Assembly: GCA_002633005.1 (NCBI GenBank)
Contig: NMRA01000045.1
Coordinates: 1,111,552-1,175,551, forward strand
From: Phoronis australis
Taxonomy: Eukaryota; Phoronida; Phoronidae
Direction of reading: 5' to 3'
DNA length: 64,000 nt
In this document: one piece after another, positions 25,790 to 39,700 of the stretch
Layout of the letters: each line of letters opens with the position of its first letter
How positions within the stretch are numbered: the first letter of the stretch is position 1
Position numbers and translations under genes: made by a program
The notes under the pieces: model-generated
What the model saw: the letters and a program-made list of their open reading frames with translations, nothing else
Told to the model about the DNA's origin: nothing
Database searches by the model: none

Positions 25790-28075
25790 TTATTCGTAAC
25801 ATTCAAGATATTTTAAATCCACGACTTTAGAGCAAGTTGTCAGGGATTTCCAGGACCTTTGATTTTCTACTCTTTCAACAGTTTGTATGGTCTATGTCCG
25901 AGGAAGCTTATCATCAAACAACGGCGATATAGGCTACCAAAAAGGACTAATTGGTACGTTTTTAAACTTAGAAGATGGTATTCGATGTTGAAGGCTGGTA
26001 TCTCTGTTTAGGGTAAATAAAAATCCCCTTACATGGTTCTCTGCGTTTGGATGATAAGAATACATAGTTCAAACACAAGGTGGCAAGCAGCTTAGTTTTT
26101 CCCGAACTTAATGTTCAGTGAAGCAAAAAATACAATTTCGCAAAAATGGCTGTTTTGTCAACGAGTGTGCGACATTAGGAACGGATTCTGATTTTCCAGT
26201 CATGGGGATTCGTAAAATATGTCATAGCATGTTGACCCGGGGGTCATGCAGTCACGGTGAATATTACGCTTACAAGGAAGGCACGCATTTCTAAAGATAT
26301 GCGGTAATTTTCACCGCTCGTCCTTCTGAGCGGCTTGTACCACGATCAAAGGTAGCGCGGCACCGGATACAGGTACAGTTGTGATGACCGCATTGCCCGA
26401 TGTGAGCAAACCCAATTAGATGTAATTATCCGACCATAAACTGTATTAGACATCTCTGAATGTACATAATGGCGAATTTTCAAAATGCATCAACCACTAA
26501 TTTTCGTTATAAACGATCACCACGGCGGTAGCTGGAAAAAACCCAACCAAGTACAGTTTTCGATTTTTAAAAATCGATGAAATAATAATCTAAAAACTAC
26601 ACCCATTGTGTACGATTGAAAATAAACAACCAGGCATATTGATATACTCGGTGGATATACAAACGATGATCAGAGTTAAGAATATCACATGGATTCATTT
26701 TTTAGTATTATTTCAATCTCGTTTAACCAGATTTTTTTACCAGGAAACAGTTGCTGTGCCCACTTTTTATTAATTACAAAGAGCTAGAATAGTTATATCA
26801 TGATAGTCAGTGCCACCGAAATTGTACAGTGATTCCAAATCTTCAGTTTGGTTATCACCATATTTGCACTTTTGTATGATTATATGATTTGAGTTCTAAT
26901 AAAGATTAAACTTTAATGACACGTGAAATGTTTAGTGTGCCTGTAATGTGGTAAGTTTAGGGATGGGCTCACAATGAACTTAACTAATTAAGTTTAGCTG
27001 GCGATCAAAATCTATCGTTATGGTACTTCAAGCTCAAAACTTAGATAAAAAGTTATCAACTCGGTAAGAAAAAAAGTTGGCAGAAGCATTAAATATGAAT
27101 CAAGAATGATACCAATATGAAACTTATCGTTCCTTTGGGAAGTGGCCCAATTTGTAAAGATAAAAACATCAAGGTAACCTTTTAAGTCATTTTGCAATAT
27201 CAAAAATGTACCAAGTTAAAATTACTCTCCCGGCAGAGTTAACTCTGCAAATGTCAGAGAAAACCAAAGGGGGTAGGCCTATTGTTGTGAAGCGTGACTT
27301 CCGGTTGTCACGACACGTAGGCACTGTCGCTCGTGCAACCCGGGTTCAAGTCGCGGTCATCACATTTTCTACAGTAGGCCTGCTAATAACAATTGTTGAG
27401 AGACAGTAATGCCAGCAATTACCTTTTCACTTCATTAGCTCAGATCTACTTTAATACAAAGGGCGTGCTGACTATAGGCCTAGCAAAAGTTGTCTGGGGC
27501 TTAGGGAATCAGAGCGGCCACAAGTGTAAGCGAGAACTTCTCCACATTGAACCGGGGAAATCATTCACCCGCAACCATTGTCAAACAAAGTAATGATGTT
27601 TATTATAGGCCAACCTCACTACGACCAAAGATACTAGTATAAAATCTTTGCTACGACTAGGCCAGGAAACTGAGCAAATGGAATTTAGAGCCCGGTTTGC
27701 TATTTCAGTGGTGATCGTCCCTTAGTTAACACTGCAGCGACCATGAATTCTGTTATCAAGCTGGAGGCGCTACCTATTGTTGAAATTGAATTTATGCTAC
27801 TTATGTGTTACCAGAGACCGTAGAGAGCGTCTTTGGTGTTACTAGACACGTTATCCGTCTGTAAATTAAAATATGTTACTAAGTTCTGTAGTTCTGCATT
27901 GACAAACTTTTGTGACAATGAATCTACCTAAAGTCAGTGACGTGCAACCTAATATAAACACAAAGTTTGCCTCGATCCAGCTAATGACTGTGGAAAGTGC
28001 TCAACAGTATCTTGCAAGTGCGGTGTGAACACATGACTATTAGCTCACCCCAATGTGACACAAGATCACAAAAGC
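25790..28075. other. No gene seen
   Basis: Only short frames and a weak tRNA-like patch near 27330. Confidence 0.5.
27285..27365 (+). repeat. tRNA-like sequence (weak)
   Basis: CCCGGGTTCAAGTCGCGGTC resembles a T-arm/B box after CACGTAGGCACTGTCGC. No convincing cloverleaf. Confidence 0.25.
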
Positions 28076-28150
28076 CGCAACGGAGACTAGGGCACTCGAA
28101 CCCAGTTTCGAAAAACCGGAATTTCTACCAGTCTCCAGGCTTCACTATTG
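28076..28150 (-). repeat. tRNA-like sequence (B-box match)
   Basis: On the minus strand GGGTTCGAGTGCC resembles a B box, preceded by GCCTGGAGACTGGTAGAAAT. The fold is poor, so it may be another SINE head. Confidence 0.3.
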
Positions 28151-28254
28151 AAAACTATCTGAAAGCTTAGCAATTTTCAATGACTTTTTGGGATATGCAA
28201 TTGATTATTTCATTGAAATTACAAAAATGCAATATTCTGTAGCTTCTTGTTAAA

Positions 28255-28610
28255 CATTTATTTTGTCACCCACCTCGTTCATTAGTCAGTAACCTTACAT
28301 GCCCCAAATGTATTCGGTTTATATAGTGCATTAAGTTTGGTATAACTTTTCAGGTCATATTCCCTGTCAAGTCATTTATTTTGTGTACTCCACCTCATTC
28401 TTTTGCCTTTGCATGCCCTGACAGTACTGGTTTTTATACAGTATAACATTTGGTATAATATTTTAGATCTTAATCATTATTAACCACTTATTTTTGTGTA
28501 TTGTATCTACTCTAATGTTAATCATTTTGCAATCTTTATTTTGTTCTTTTTTGAATATTCCGGCATCTTCCCTCATTCACCTTAGCTATTCTTATATTGC
28601 GGCACTAGTC
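28255..28610 (+). repeat. Tandem repeat, unit about 117 bp, about 2.5 copies
   Basis: CATTTATTTTGTCACCCACC recurs as CATTTATTTTGTGTACTCCACC about 117 nt on. Both units continue through CATGCCC and TTTGGTATAA; a third, more diverged partial unit follows near 28490. Confidence 0.6.
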
Positions 28611-29589
28611 CATGTATTTAATTTTTGTTATTTCATTTTCCCCCATGGCACATTGGTGAGCTAACGTCTGGCACCAGTTTCTGAATTTGGGCAAATGTAC
28701 CCCCCCCCCTTCTTAGGTGACACTTGGAGTTAGGGTTGGGTATCCACCCCACAGCCTTGTATGTAGCCCTGCCCAAACCCATCTTCCGCACTCCTTTCAC
28801 TCGTCCCTGCGGATGGGCACGAGTTGTTTTTAACATCTCTTGTGGCGGTTTGTTATTGTTCACCTTTCCAGAGATAGTATTTTCCTACTATTTACTACTC
28901 TCCTACATTGTTTTGTATCCCAAGTCTGGTACTGACCCATTAAGCCAACCTCTGGTCTCCTTTTCATCTCTGGAAACGAGCTTGCGATGCATGATTTTTG
29001 TATAGCCCAATTGTCAAATGTGAAAGTTTTAAGCGGGTACACTTAGCTTAATTTGACTAAGAGTGGCCAAGTTTATTGAAGACAATTGTTTGACATTTAA
29101 GGGAGAATTTACAATGTTACCTGGACAAAAACACAAACTCTTTAATAATTTCGAAAATTCTTTGTTCAACACAAAGTCTTTCCAGTGAAAAAATGTACAT
29201 TCACTACCATTGATCCATGGACTTGCATAATGGTTGGTTGATAGATACTTCCTTTAACAGGTGGTGGGTGTGTTTCCATAGCAGTCCCTCTAAATTCTAG
29301 CTGCAGTATATTTAACCCCAGTGCCTAACCAGCAAACACCAAACCCTTGTTACAAATCTGACCTACACCCCTAAATTCCAAACATGTGCCTAAAATGCTT
29401 CATGACCATGATTTCGATTTGGTCCATTCTCTGATACCATCTTTGAGATACTAAGTCAATTATATGGTAGTTAGTCAGGCACATTGTGTTTACCAAACTG
29501 CATGACCTGTTATGCAATTCAGTTCTGCCTGTCACCTTTAAATTTATTGCTCTGGTGCAAAAGTCCAGCCTTTAAAGCCACGAGGGACC

Positions 29590-30020
29590 CTCCATGGATG
29601 TTCAAATTCTGCAAATTTCAAAACATTATATCTCAGAAATGGCTGATTAGATTCAAGTGAAACTTACGGATACCATGCATCATACATGGTTCTCCCAAAC
29701 GTTGTTAGGAATTGTTTAAAAAAAGGTTACAATTTTGCTTGAGGGGTCGTAAAATGATTTTTATTAGTAAATACAAAAGTTACTTAAAACACAGAAAAAA
29801 CGATAATGTAAAAAAGCTAACAACGTTTTTGAAAATATCTTCTCGAACATTTATATCAATGAAATTTGGTCATGTTGTTAACATCGTTATACAACAGATG
29901 TTCCTTTCTTGTTTAAATTTCACTAAAAGTCCTGATCATGTGACTCAGTTAAGAGCAGATCAAACATTAAATTCTACTCACTTTCTACTTTCAGAAACAT
30001 GCTTTTACTGAGTTAAAATC
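29590..30020 (-). repeat. Half copy of F2, opposite orientation
   Basis: Reads TATCTCAGAAATGGCTGATT, then GAAATTTGGTCATGTTG, then CACTAAAAGTCCTGATCATG, the order of the right arm of 52046-52946. It contains a 99-codon frame (29712-30011) with no coding features. Confidence 0.65.
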
Positions 30021-30622
30021 TATAATTTTGTAGAGACTAGGCTAAATAAGCAGACTACTCTACAAGGTCCCTAGCATAACCTTAAACGAAGGTTTATCAA
30101 AGTTTGGAGTGAAAAGTGTCGCACTTAAAAATGCAAATGCTCAGGTAGATACCACCCAGAGCTTAATTATGATTGGCTGAAATCGATGTTATGCAATGAC
30201 TTAAATATCTTTGAACCAGTTCAGTTATCGCCGTGTGATTTCCATCACTAATAGTGGTCCTCACTAAGGGTACCCCTATAGGATGACCTTCAGTTCGGAC
30301 CATGAGCGAAATTCAAACTTGGGTACGCAATCTCGTCCTCAGACATGGGGATTTTTCGGCAAGTGTGCGTGAAGTTTATGGGTGCAGGTATGATGTTTAT
30401 GGGCTCTTGGTTGGAATTTAGAGTATCTCTTGGAGTCATTTCCACCCTCTGTGGAACACCAACTTTCAAAACGCAGGTGAAGTTTTTTACATGACAATGC
30501 ACAGTTGTTCAAGGCATCATGGTATCCCTCTTCTTAAATCCTTCATAGATACTTTCTTGTTGTCACTAGTCATTAGTCTAACCACCACACTTATGTCAAA
30601 GTTGCATCATGCAATATAACAG

Positions 30623-30784
30623 TCACACATTCTGACTGACAGGTGCTGCCCCCTGTGCACCAGCTGCAGAGGTTGGAATTTCAATGTTTAAGTTGGGTAG
30701 CAGATTGCACGTTGTTATGATGTCGATTCTGTCTTCTAGATGAAACAAGTTGTTAGTGACCTGTCTAATGTTTTGAGACACCTC
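30623..30784 (-). CDS. BLOC1S3: BLOC1S3 exon 6 (terminal coding exon)
   Basis: Starts after acceptor CTACTCGTTTCAG in phase 0 and ends at TGA (30625-30623): 53 codons plus stop. It carries the most conserved part of the protein, LEDRIDIITTCNLLP, then a short Ala/Gly-rich tail. The reading frame stays open a little upstream (to about 30837), but the internal acceptor is the one that keeps phase with exon 5. No clear polyadenylation signal was assigned. Confidence 0.92.
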   Translation of the reverse strand, partial: EVSQNIRQVTNNLFHLEDRIDIITTCNLLPNLNIEIPTSAAGAQGAAPVSQNV

Positions 30785-33700
30785 CTGAAACGAGTAGATT
30801 TGTTTCAAGATTGGATCACTGTTTAGAAATTTTAACACTGTAGAGGTTCACAGAACATATAGCTATGATACACACTTGCATGGAATTCTACAAGTCATGA
30901 AAGATGAACTTTCAGTGAAAAACCACCACAATTTGCTTAACAGCAGCAACACAACTATTCTTTGAACTCCCCTTTTAAAGGTGTTGTTGTTCTTTTATCT
31001 ACATCAAATCACCTCATTTTAATTTAGTTTAAAAATTCTACCCACTGATAAATGTTTAGAGAAGCACCATTTACAAAAAATTATGAATATTGGAAACTCT
31101 GTGCACTCCCCATGATCAAGACAATGCAAAGACAGTTTTGGTACATGAGAGGGAGAAATCACCTTTCCAATTTGCCGACACGTCCCTACCAACACCCCCC
31201 TCATGTTAAGGGATCACAAACTAGATCTCCCCTTTAGATAATATTGTCAGATATGTAGAACACTTAACCGTGATTATCTGACACAGTTTGATACCTGAAC
31301 AGTTGACTGGGTCCTCATCAAGAACTGTGTGGTGTTGTGCAGATCACGACTCGCTCTCTTGTATGGCTGACATCTAGCTTCTATCAAGTTTTTCCTTAAG
31401 CTGACGTTCTTGTCAACTATAAAACAGGACACCTCAAATAAGGCTCAGGTCAAAGTTTTCCATTGTACTTCACAATCATATTGTTCTTTTTGAAATGCAA
31501 TGTTAACTGGTTTTTCTTTTTTTATTGCAGCAGCTGTAGACCTGCCTTTCATCACAAAAAACAACTTTTGATATTAGCCACCTTACCGTTATGACATCTG
31601 TCTCATATTGCTCCTCAGTCAAAGTTGTAAGTACGTCGTCGCAGGGTATCGAAAGAAACGGTAGTTCATAATTCCTCGAGATCAGGCTCTACAATCGGGC
31701 TCGACAACGGGGTTCTACAAGCTGGCTTGTCACAGGGTGTCATTTTACACACATAGCAAAGTCCCAATGAATAACAAACTGCCATTTTTGCAAACACAGA
31801 TACGAAGGTACAAGTTGAGACCAATTTCATAGCAGCAAGTGGTCTCAATCAAAAAGAAGCATTTCTAGCCAATTACCCCAAACATAAAGTAAACCCAACT
31901 CTGTGACAATATAGTTTAACACATTGACAGTGTTTATCAAGAATCCTGTCTAGACTGTGGTCGAATTTTGGTAAGTTAGCTTACTAATGGAAGACCTTAA
32001 TCCCAACCAGTGCGACCTGGGATCTTCAGTAACAAGAATGGCATATACACTATTTGATGATAAAAAGGCCCTCCCTATCACTTTTCTAAGGCAAATTCAT
32101 AGTCGACTTGTATTGGTCGGACGTCTAATCTATCCACAGATACATGTACATTAAGAATTCACGGAGATGAAATCAAGAATGCTGATTCTCCATCTTAAAA
32201 GAGCTCTAAAATGTATACCACTCTTTTGTGTGGGGCTTAGTTAACTAAAAAAATACTTACAAAGTTTTCGATGTAATAACCTGAAATAAAAGAATATGAT
32301 ACAGGTGCATTTTGTAACAAATCTCAAGAGATAAAGCATACTAGCGAGATATCATCAATCAGACAAAAATAACTCATTTACTGCTGTCTGCCATTGTTGT
32401 GAAAGTCAGAAATTTTCTATACTGTTTGGTGCAAGAGCAACAGGCAGTATACACAAGGAAGTTCGTGGACTAAGAGTTTGCTCTTGTGCAATGTACTTGG
32501 GTCACTGAGACACTACTGACTCATGCTGAGTCATGAAGAACTGTGACCAGCAAAGTGCATTGTGGGTAACAGTGAGATAATACCGACTTGTTTTTCATGA
32601 GGAAGGGCTGTGACCAGCAAAAACACTGTTACAGAAAAAAATGGGAAATAATTAACAGTTGGTACAAAGTCACTAACCAACAAGACTGTCATAAGCCTGA
32701 GCAGTTACAATGGTACCAGATGTGGCTAACAGGATTGTTATTCAAGGAGTGTTGAGTCAGAGCTTGGTGTTAACCTCACTCACTATTGACATAACCAATA
32801 CACTGTAAACCATGCTGGAACTACTTATCATCATAACTACATTGTCAAAAATCACTATGCAAGACCTTGCTATTACTCCCAACTCCCAACTATAGATATA
32901 CACTCCTGCACATTAATGCAGACAGATGGTAAAATATTTGACTGACTGTTAATTGAGATTTAAGTTATTCCTATAGAGGGCGGTACCGTAGTTGCACCCC
33001 ATTATTGTAACACTGTTACTGGTTAGAAACAGATCGCTCCTGTTAACTAGGGATTGTTACATAATAAATTAGTATCAGATTTAATCATTCCTTTTCATCC
33101 ACTCACAAAAAATCATTTTGTAATTTTTCTATACAAGATCTATAGCACAAAAATAATGCTTTACTACATCTTCAGTTTCTGTACCATGGCCTACCTGGAT
33201 CAAGACCTTGAAAAATGAAAAAAGTAATTTCAGCAATTATTTTGTCCCAAACTGGTGAGATTTTACCGTACGGTATCCAAAATGTGCTTGAATATTCGTT
33301 ATTCCTTAAATTGAAATCCACTTCTACAATGACAAATGTTCACAGAGCCACACTGAAAAGGGACGTTTATGTAACAACACAAATGCTGCAGTCCTGAACC
33401 TTGACTTTAAACATTTTTCAGTCAGCAAGTAAGGGAAAAAATATCTCGTGAGAGTGTTAAGGGAAATTTGGGATTTCTGAAATAGCAAATAACAGTGAGC
33501 AGAAAGTTCTTCAACTCTGAACATACATAAATCACAATTTCATCCTTATTCATTGAAACATGCTTCGAAATGAAACCATTTTTCATCACAAATTTTCAGT
33601 CCCTTTCCACCCCTACACTGGGTTATGACTAGGGAGGATGTGAAATTTGGGACCCTTTCCATGAAATTTGGAATGACACATGGTGCAACCCAACATCCAT

Positions 33701-36700
33701 TAGTGAAATTATGTAATATCAACAGTTTAGTAGTTCATATTTTGTAAATGACAATGTGAAGGAAATAGCTATAGTTAATGAGACAATATCTCACCGAGAG
33801 TATGATGTCCTTGTTTATAGTATCTCACAGATCAACCCCTCTTCACATTAATAGACTACTATTAATTTTACTGAGAATATGGCCTCAAAATCTATAATGT
33901 TACATTGATTAAACATTGAGCAGTCCTCGACTTCATTCAACCGATTAGAGGCAGATAACAGGATGCACACATATGAGCACTAAAACAACTACTAGTTCCA
34001 TGTTCCAGCAATTTTTGTTACTTACGTCTGATACTTCAACTTGTCTCCATTGCTGAGTTTCCGAGCACTAGGTGGAGCTCGTGTAGTGTCATCTGCTACC
34101 TCTGGTTCTACCCTGATGTTGGGTTGAACTGAAATCACAGATAGAGGTAGGTTTACTCTCGCAGCAATAAAAGTGCTGCAGTGTTAGTTGCTGCATGAAT
34201 TTGCACTTAACTGAGAACTGCCACTGGAAATTCAGTAGAACAAAACAATGTTTATGTAGAATATAACGAATGAAATGCAAAAGCCAACAATTTTCTCAAG
34301 CAGTCAATGGCAAATGATGCTCAATGAAAATTCTCCAGTTTAGGACACGGAAAGTTAAATTATTTTGCTCAAAGTTGGAGTTTGAGCTTTAAATAAAGGC
34401 AATATTGGGAATCCCAAATTTAAGAATTACGATTTATATCTAACGATCACTCAATGTACATTGATGTAACCCACTATGGGGACACGTGAAAAATTTCTGT
34501 CGGCGGATATTTCCACTAGGATATATGAATATCAAGTCTATCTTAATTTATTGTTGATATAAAACGCCGTGTTCGATACATGAAAAATATGAATGCCACA
34601 ATCGCCCAATCTTCGGACAGAAAAATTGATTTCAGCTTTAATTTCAGTGTCCCAAGTTCTAGAGACTGCCCAAACTGGAGAATATTTACCATAACCACCA
34701 AGATATTGAAATTTGTTTCCTTTTCGCAACAGATACATCTATGTTTGATCTCACGCATGAATAGTCTAAAGAATTGAATCCATCTTGTAACAAGAACTGT
34801 AATTTACAGTAACTTAATAAGCACAATGAATTACTCAATGACTCAACCAATTTCCGATGCAGCGAAAAAATACATGAAACACAAGTTTTCAATTATTTAC
34901 TGTTTTAATGACAGATCAGCGATGAAAACAATAAATCACTACTTGAAAGTCGATGATCAGTCTTGTAACTTTGACAAAGGATTCAAAGAATTCCAGATGA
35001 ATGTTTTCATGACAACATAATCTATTTAAGTTGGTGTTGGAGTCATCTTTCCTCATAACAATGTAAACACTGACAAATTAAAATAGATTCTTGATGCAAA
35101 ACATCCATCAGTGAGAGTCTGTTGGAGTTTGAGGTGGTTGGAGGAATCCAATTGATTGGATAACTTAACATAAAAGCTTATGCGTGCTAAAATTCTTTAA
35201 TGTGACAATTTAAGAACATTTACATTATTTTGCTAATTTACATAAAACTTATTTCCAATTTAATTGGTAATTATTCAAGTAAAACATAAGCAACTATTAG
35301 TGCTGACCATGCTCTTAAATTGATGACGATAGCAGAGGCCCCTGGCGATAACTTCGATAAGACCTGAGCTGACCCTTCATACTGCACCACAGCATCGATG
35401 CTCCGCTGTTAAATCCACCCATTAACTGGTACTGTTAACTTCGATACAGGAACAAAGTTAACCGTTCATACTGACCGCAACTCCCCAAAACAATACATCG
35501 ACGCATCAACGTTAGTATGAAAAGGTCTTCAGAAATTCATCCGATTTCAGGGCATGCATGAGGCTATAGCAACTGCCCTCAGCATTTCATTGCATGACAA
35601 ATGCAAGACAAACATTGCCCTCCCACATATTCTGTACAATAGTTCTTATTAATGGCTTCCTTTACTCATTAATGCAATTGATTCTTTTCTTATGACTACA
35701 GTTCTTTTCTCATATCATAAACTCAATTCTTCAGAAATCAGTTCTTTTCTGTTAACAGCACCTTTTCTTGCTTGACAAGAGGCGTGAGTTGCAGGTGCTT
35801 GAAATCACATAGCACAAGCTTACCTGCTCGTCAGTATACTAGGGAGACATACTAATCACGAGTGCAAAATTTGTGAGAATAGAATTAAAAAGAAGCTGAA
35901 AAGGGTTGGTCTCTGGAGCAGGAGAAAACAAAAATCACCACAGACTTTGGCAAAAGTGTGGCCGGCCCCTTCCTGATGTACAAAACAGGAGAGAAGAATT
36001 AGGTTGCTGACAAAAAGATACAAATTGGCTAACTTGAAAACAACAGGTATCAGACTACCTGCAAGTCTAATGTAGTGTACAAGATTCTGATGAAAACAGA
36101 GCTCAGGAAGTCAGCAGCCCCTGAACATACATACCTTGGAACTGAAAGGCTAGCCTTTACTAGAGACAAAAGCATTACCATTCCGTTACTTTTGTTAAAA
36201 CAATGCAGAAAGGGTTTAATCCTTCTTTCGTAAACAGAAGTGCTTTGATCAGTTGTGAGTGGGTGCATCTCATTTCCTTCAACAATTTCAAAGAAACAGT
36301 TCAAGGTACTGTAGTAGTTTAGGCATTTTTTGACAGTAAAAGCAATCTTATTCAGTACCCACATCCTAAATATGATGTCTAGAGGTAGGCAGGTGATGAT
36401 TTAACCTGATCTTCAAAGAATATTTAAAAATACCTACCATAAGCATCACAAATGGAAAAACAAGGAATGCTAAGTAATTAATTCATATGCTGTACAGTCA
36501 GAAGGCAGATCCGCTGCCTGAGGAAATTGACACCTAAACCCTGAATGCTTGTTAGACGGCTGACCTGCTTTTTGCTGCCCGTCCCAAAATCAGACAGCAA
36601 ACCAACTTCTAACATGAGAATCATGGTAAAGTGATCTGAAATTTGAACAAAAACAATGGCCAAAATTTTTATTTTTTAAATGCTCACTCGGTACTGTCAA

Positions 36701-39700
36701 AAAGTTCACCGTGTGTTTGTTGAAGACAGCTGTACTATGTAAAACGTTCAAATAATCCCGTAAAATTGTTGAGTTTTTACAAATGTCATAAAAGCCATGC
36801 TATATTTATAATATATTTTACTTAACATTTTCATTTGATAGTATTATTGATATTACCGGGTACTACTTTTTTAACAGAGTCTTGATATTTATATTTACTC
36901 GTTTTGGGCTTTAGTTGTATCAGTGGTCCATCCGGTGCATCCACATTTTTTGATGAACTCTGTAGCAAACTAGATTTATGCAATGATGCAATGGTCATTC
37001 ACATAATAGTTGCCTAGTGACAAAGCTGACCATTACCATATGTGGCAATTGTTGTAATTGTTGTGAAAGTTCTTTGAGTTGTTTTCTGTTATTTCTAGTA
37101 GAATCTTGCCTGATTTTCACGGAAGAATACTTCGAATTTATCTCCAAACAGACCCCAAACTCCTACGTGGGACCTTGATAAATTGGCCTGCCGAACTTTG
37201 TAGGCTACCGTGTGTCAAAATACCAATAAATCCGTAACAGTAAAATAAACAACACGTTTTACAAGAACTCGGTGTATTTTTAATGGTTTTACATCAAATT
37301 TTGATGATTAGTTGGAGTTAAACATGAATTCAAGCGATAAGCTGACACCAGTAACCCGTGTTGTGAACTGCTGAACAGACTGCGTGTGAAACCAGTGATG
37401 TCATTGGATAATTTCAACACCTCCGTCTGCCGTTAGGTGTCAGGTAACGCAACCGAACGTGCCGATAACGAATAGAGTTACTCGATCTAAGTTGATACAA
37501 AATAGGTTGTTTTTTGGGTGGCATGCTCCTTTAAGTTTAGTACATGCAACCCACACAATTGTAACTTGTATATAAACCTTTTCACTTTTCTGATAAAAAC
37601 AGTCATCACTTTGCTACTGTCAGTTGCTGTTACTAGAGCAAAGACGTTAACAAGACTATTCACTTTGGCCGACACCAATAGCACTTGATGATCTTATCTA
37701 CCAAAAATGTTCGAGAATTGCCTTGGTGAGTAGCCGGTTGACTGGACACGTGACAATCTAACACTTATTTTCCGGGAGATTCGGGGGTTGTAAGGGTGCG
37801 GAATGTCAGTGGGTTATTTTGACTTTCAATATACCAATTATGATTATTTAAATAACTCCTCCTAAAAATAACTTGAACGTTTTTATGGTATTAGAAACTT
37901 TCAAAAATTAGTGCCAATACTTATTTCTTGGCGATGCTATGCTACCTGTTTCATGAATATAGTACCCGAAGATTAATGTCTTCAATGACCAGTACTTGTA
38001 TGTAGCACGCGCTTACTGGCCACGTGCTTTTAGCAAAGGTCAATTTTTTATTAGTCTTCAATTCCCAGTTTTCGCGTGTACAAAGAAATCTGGATTCCTG
38101 TTGAGAGAGATAATCTGCACGGGAAAGACACAATACAATCCCTTTGACAAGTACGCTGCATCTGTTCTGAAAGGCCAGACCATAATGAGACGCGTTCCTC
38201 GCAAGATCAGCAAAACTTTTGAATTCTTTTTGAAGCATGGCGGAAATTTGAAGTGTATAGTCATGGCTAAATACAGACATAGCGGCGAGGCTCGCAGAGA
38301 TAGCTTTCTTCCCCCAATATTCCAGGTGTTAATATCGATTCATTAACAAGTAAAACTTTAAACGCACAAACTGTTTTAAAATAAAATTTAAAATTTAAAA
38401 ATTAACAGACTCTCTTCCCCCCAACCATCAAATGTTCTATAAGCTAATGTCCAAAAATTGCCCTCTTACGCCATCCAAAAACAGGTCCAGAACTTTGTTT
38501 CGAAAATTCACACCTTACGACATTTTATATTGAAGCAGCGGGGCCTGTGCCCAGTTACATGAAACAGCTCTAAATATTGACTCAACTGGGGGAGATCCAG
38601 GATTTTTTAAAAGGGGGGGGGGTTGGATCAAAGTTTTTTTAAAAAGGGAGGCCCCCAAGTCAACAATTTGAAAATTCTAACTTTGATATCACTAAAATCA
38701 AAGGGAAATGGGGGGTCCGCACCCCTTTGATCCTCCCCCACCCTGGATCTGCCTATGCTCAACTGAGTTGCCTAAATAATTTGCTTATTTCTTTTGTTCT
38801 TTACCCACAGTTTTTATATTTATCTATCATTTTATCTTTATAATGAGCTCCTCTTTTGATGTTTTCTAAGTATAACTAAAAACTGAGCCCTTAATTCAGT
38901 CAAAATATTTAGTGACTAAGTCCTTACATTCGAGGCATTACATGAAAAGATCCTTACTTATTTTCAATAATATTGAGAATTCAATGTAGAAAACTCACAA
39001 ATATGCAATAGTTATAGGGAACACAGGGGAGTCTCTATTTGGGACTGTTTCACTGGACGCTCAGCAGCCGTGCGTGCTGGTATCTGAAATGGGTAGCGAA
39101 TTGGGATGAGTTTTGTTGAATGAAACTGGAGGCAAGAGGGGTAGGGGGTTGAAAACCAGCAAGAGATGGAATTCATGCCTGCAGTCCAGTAAGCCTGTCT
39201 TGCATGCCCCCACAAAACAACCAAGATGCCTATTGAATGCACAGTCCATTTAGGGTAGTTTTTACAATGGTTTCCAGCTCTTGTAAACCATTCACATTTT
39301 GTATTAATAAGTCAACTATCAGCAGATAGTTAAAGGCATATTCAACCTACATCGGCAGGTAAAAGTGGCTAACTTCAAAGTAAATAACATAAAGATGCCT
39401 TATTTCCTGACTTGATGCTTCATAACACGTCTCAAAACAAACCGACATTGTCACTGAGTGCAACAGGGTTTCCAAGGTAATACACACTATGGAGAAGTAC
39501 CCAGCAATGTAGGGTTCAACATGCCTCTAAACGAACATTTCCTATGGCAAATTATCAAGCAGGTTACCAAACCATAAATTAATATTTATTATGCACTGAA
39601 GTCCATTCCATGATCATATAATAGTGAATATAATTATCTGTTAGATCTAAATGTATTAAGACTGCAGAAAGAAATGAATAAACTAATACGAAGCATCAAT

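Noticed and set aside
27285-27365. Possible functional tRNA gene
   Set aside because: Only the B-box-like segment fits; acceptor and D arms do not pair.
36565-36635. Exon-like stretch on the minus strand (acceptor AAATTTCAG, donor AAGCAG-GTCAGC) in BLOC1S3 intron 2
   Set aside because: 71 nt long, so it would break the frame between exons 2 and 3, which already fit each other exactly. The donor is weak.
37951-38280. 109-codon minus-strand frame conserved with 12836-13030
   Set aside because: Two different frames are equally similar between the copies, so the resemblance is at DNA level, as in a non-coding repeat.
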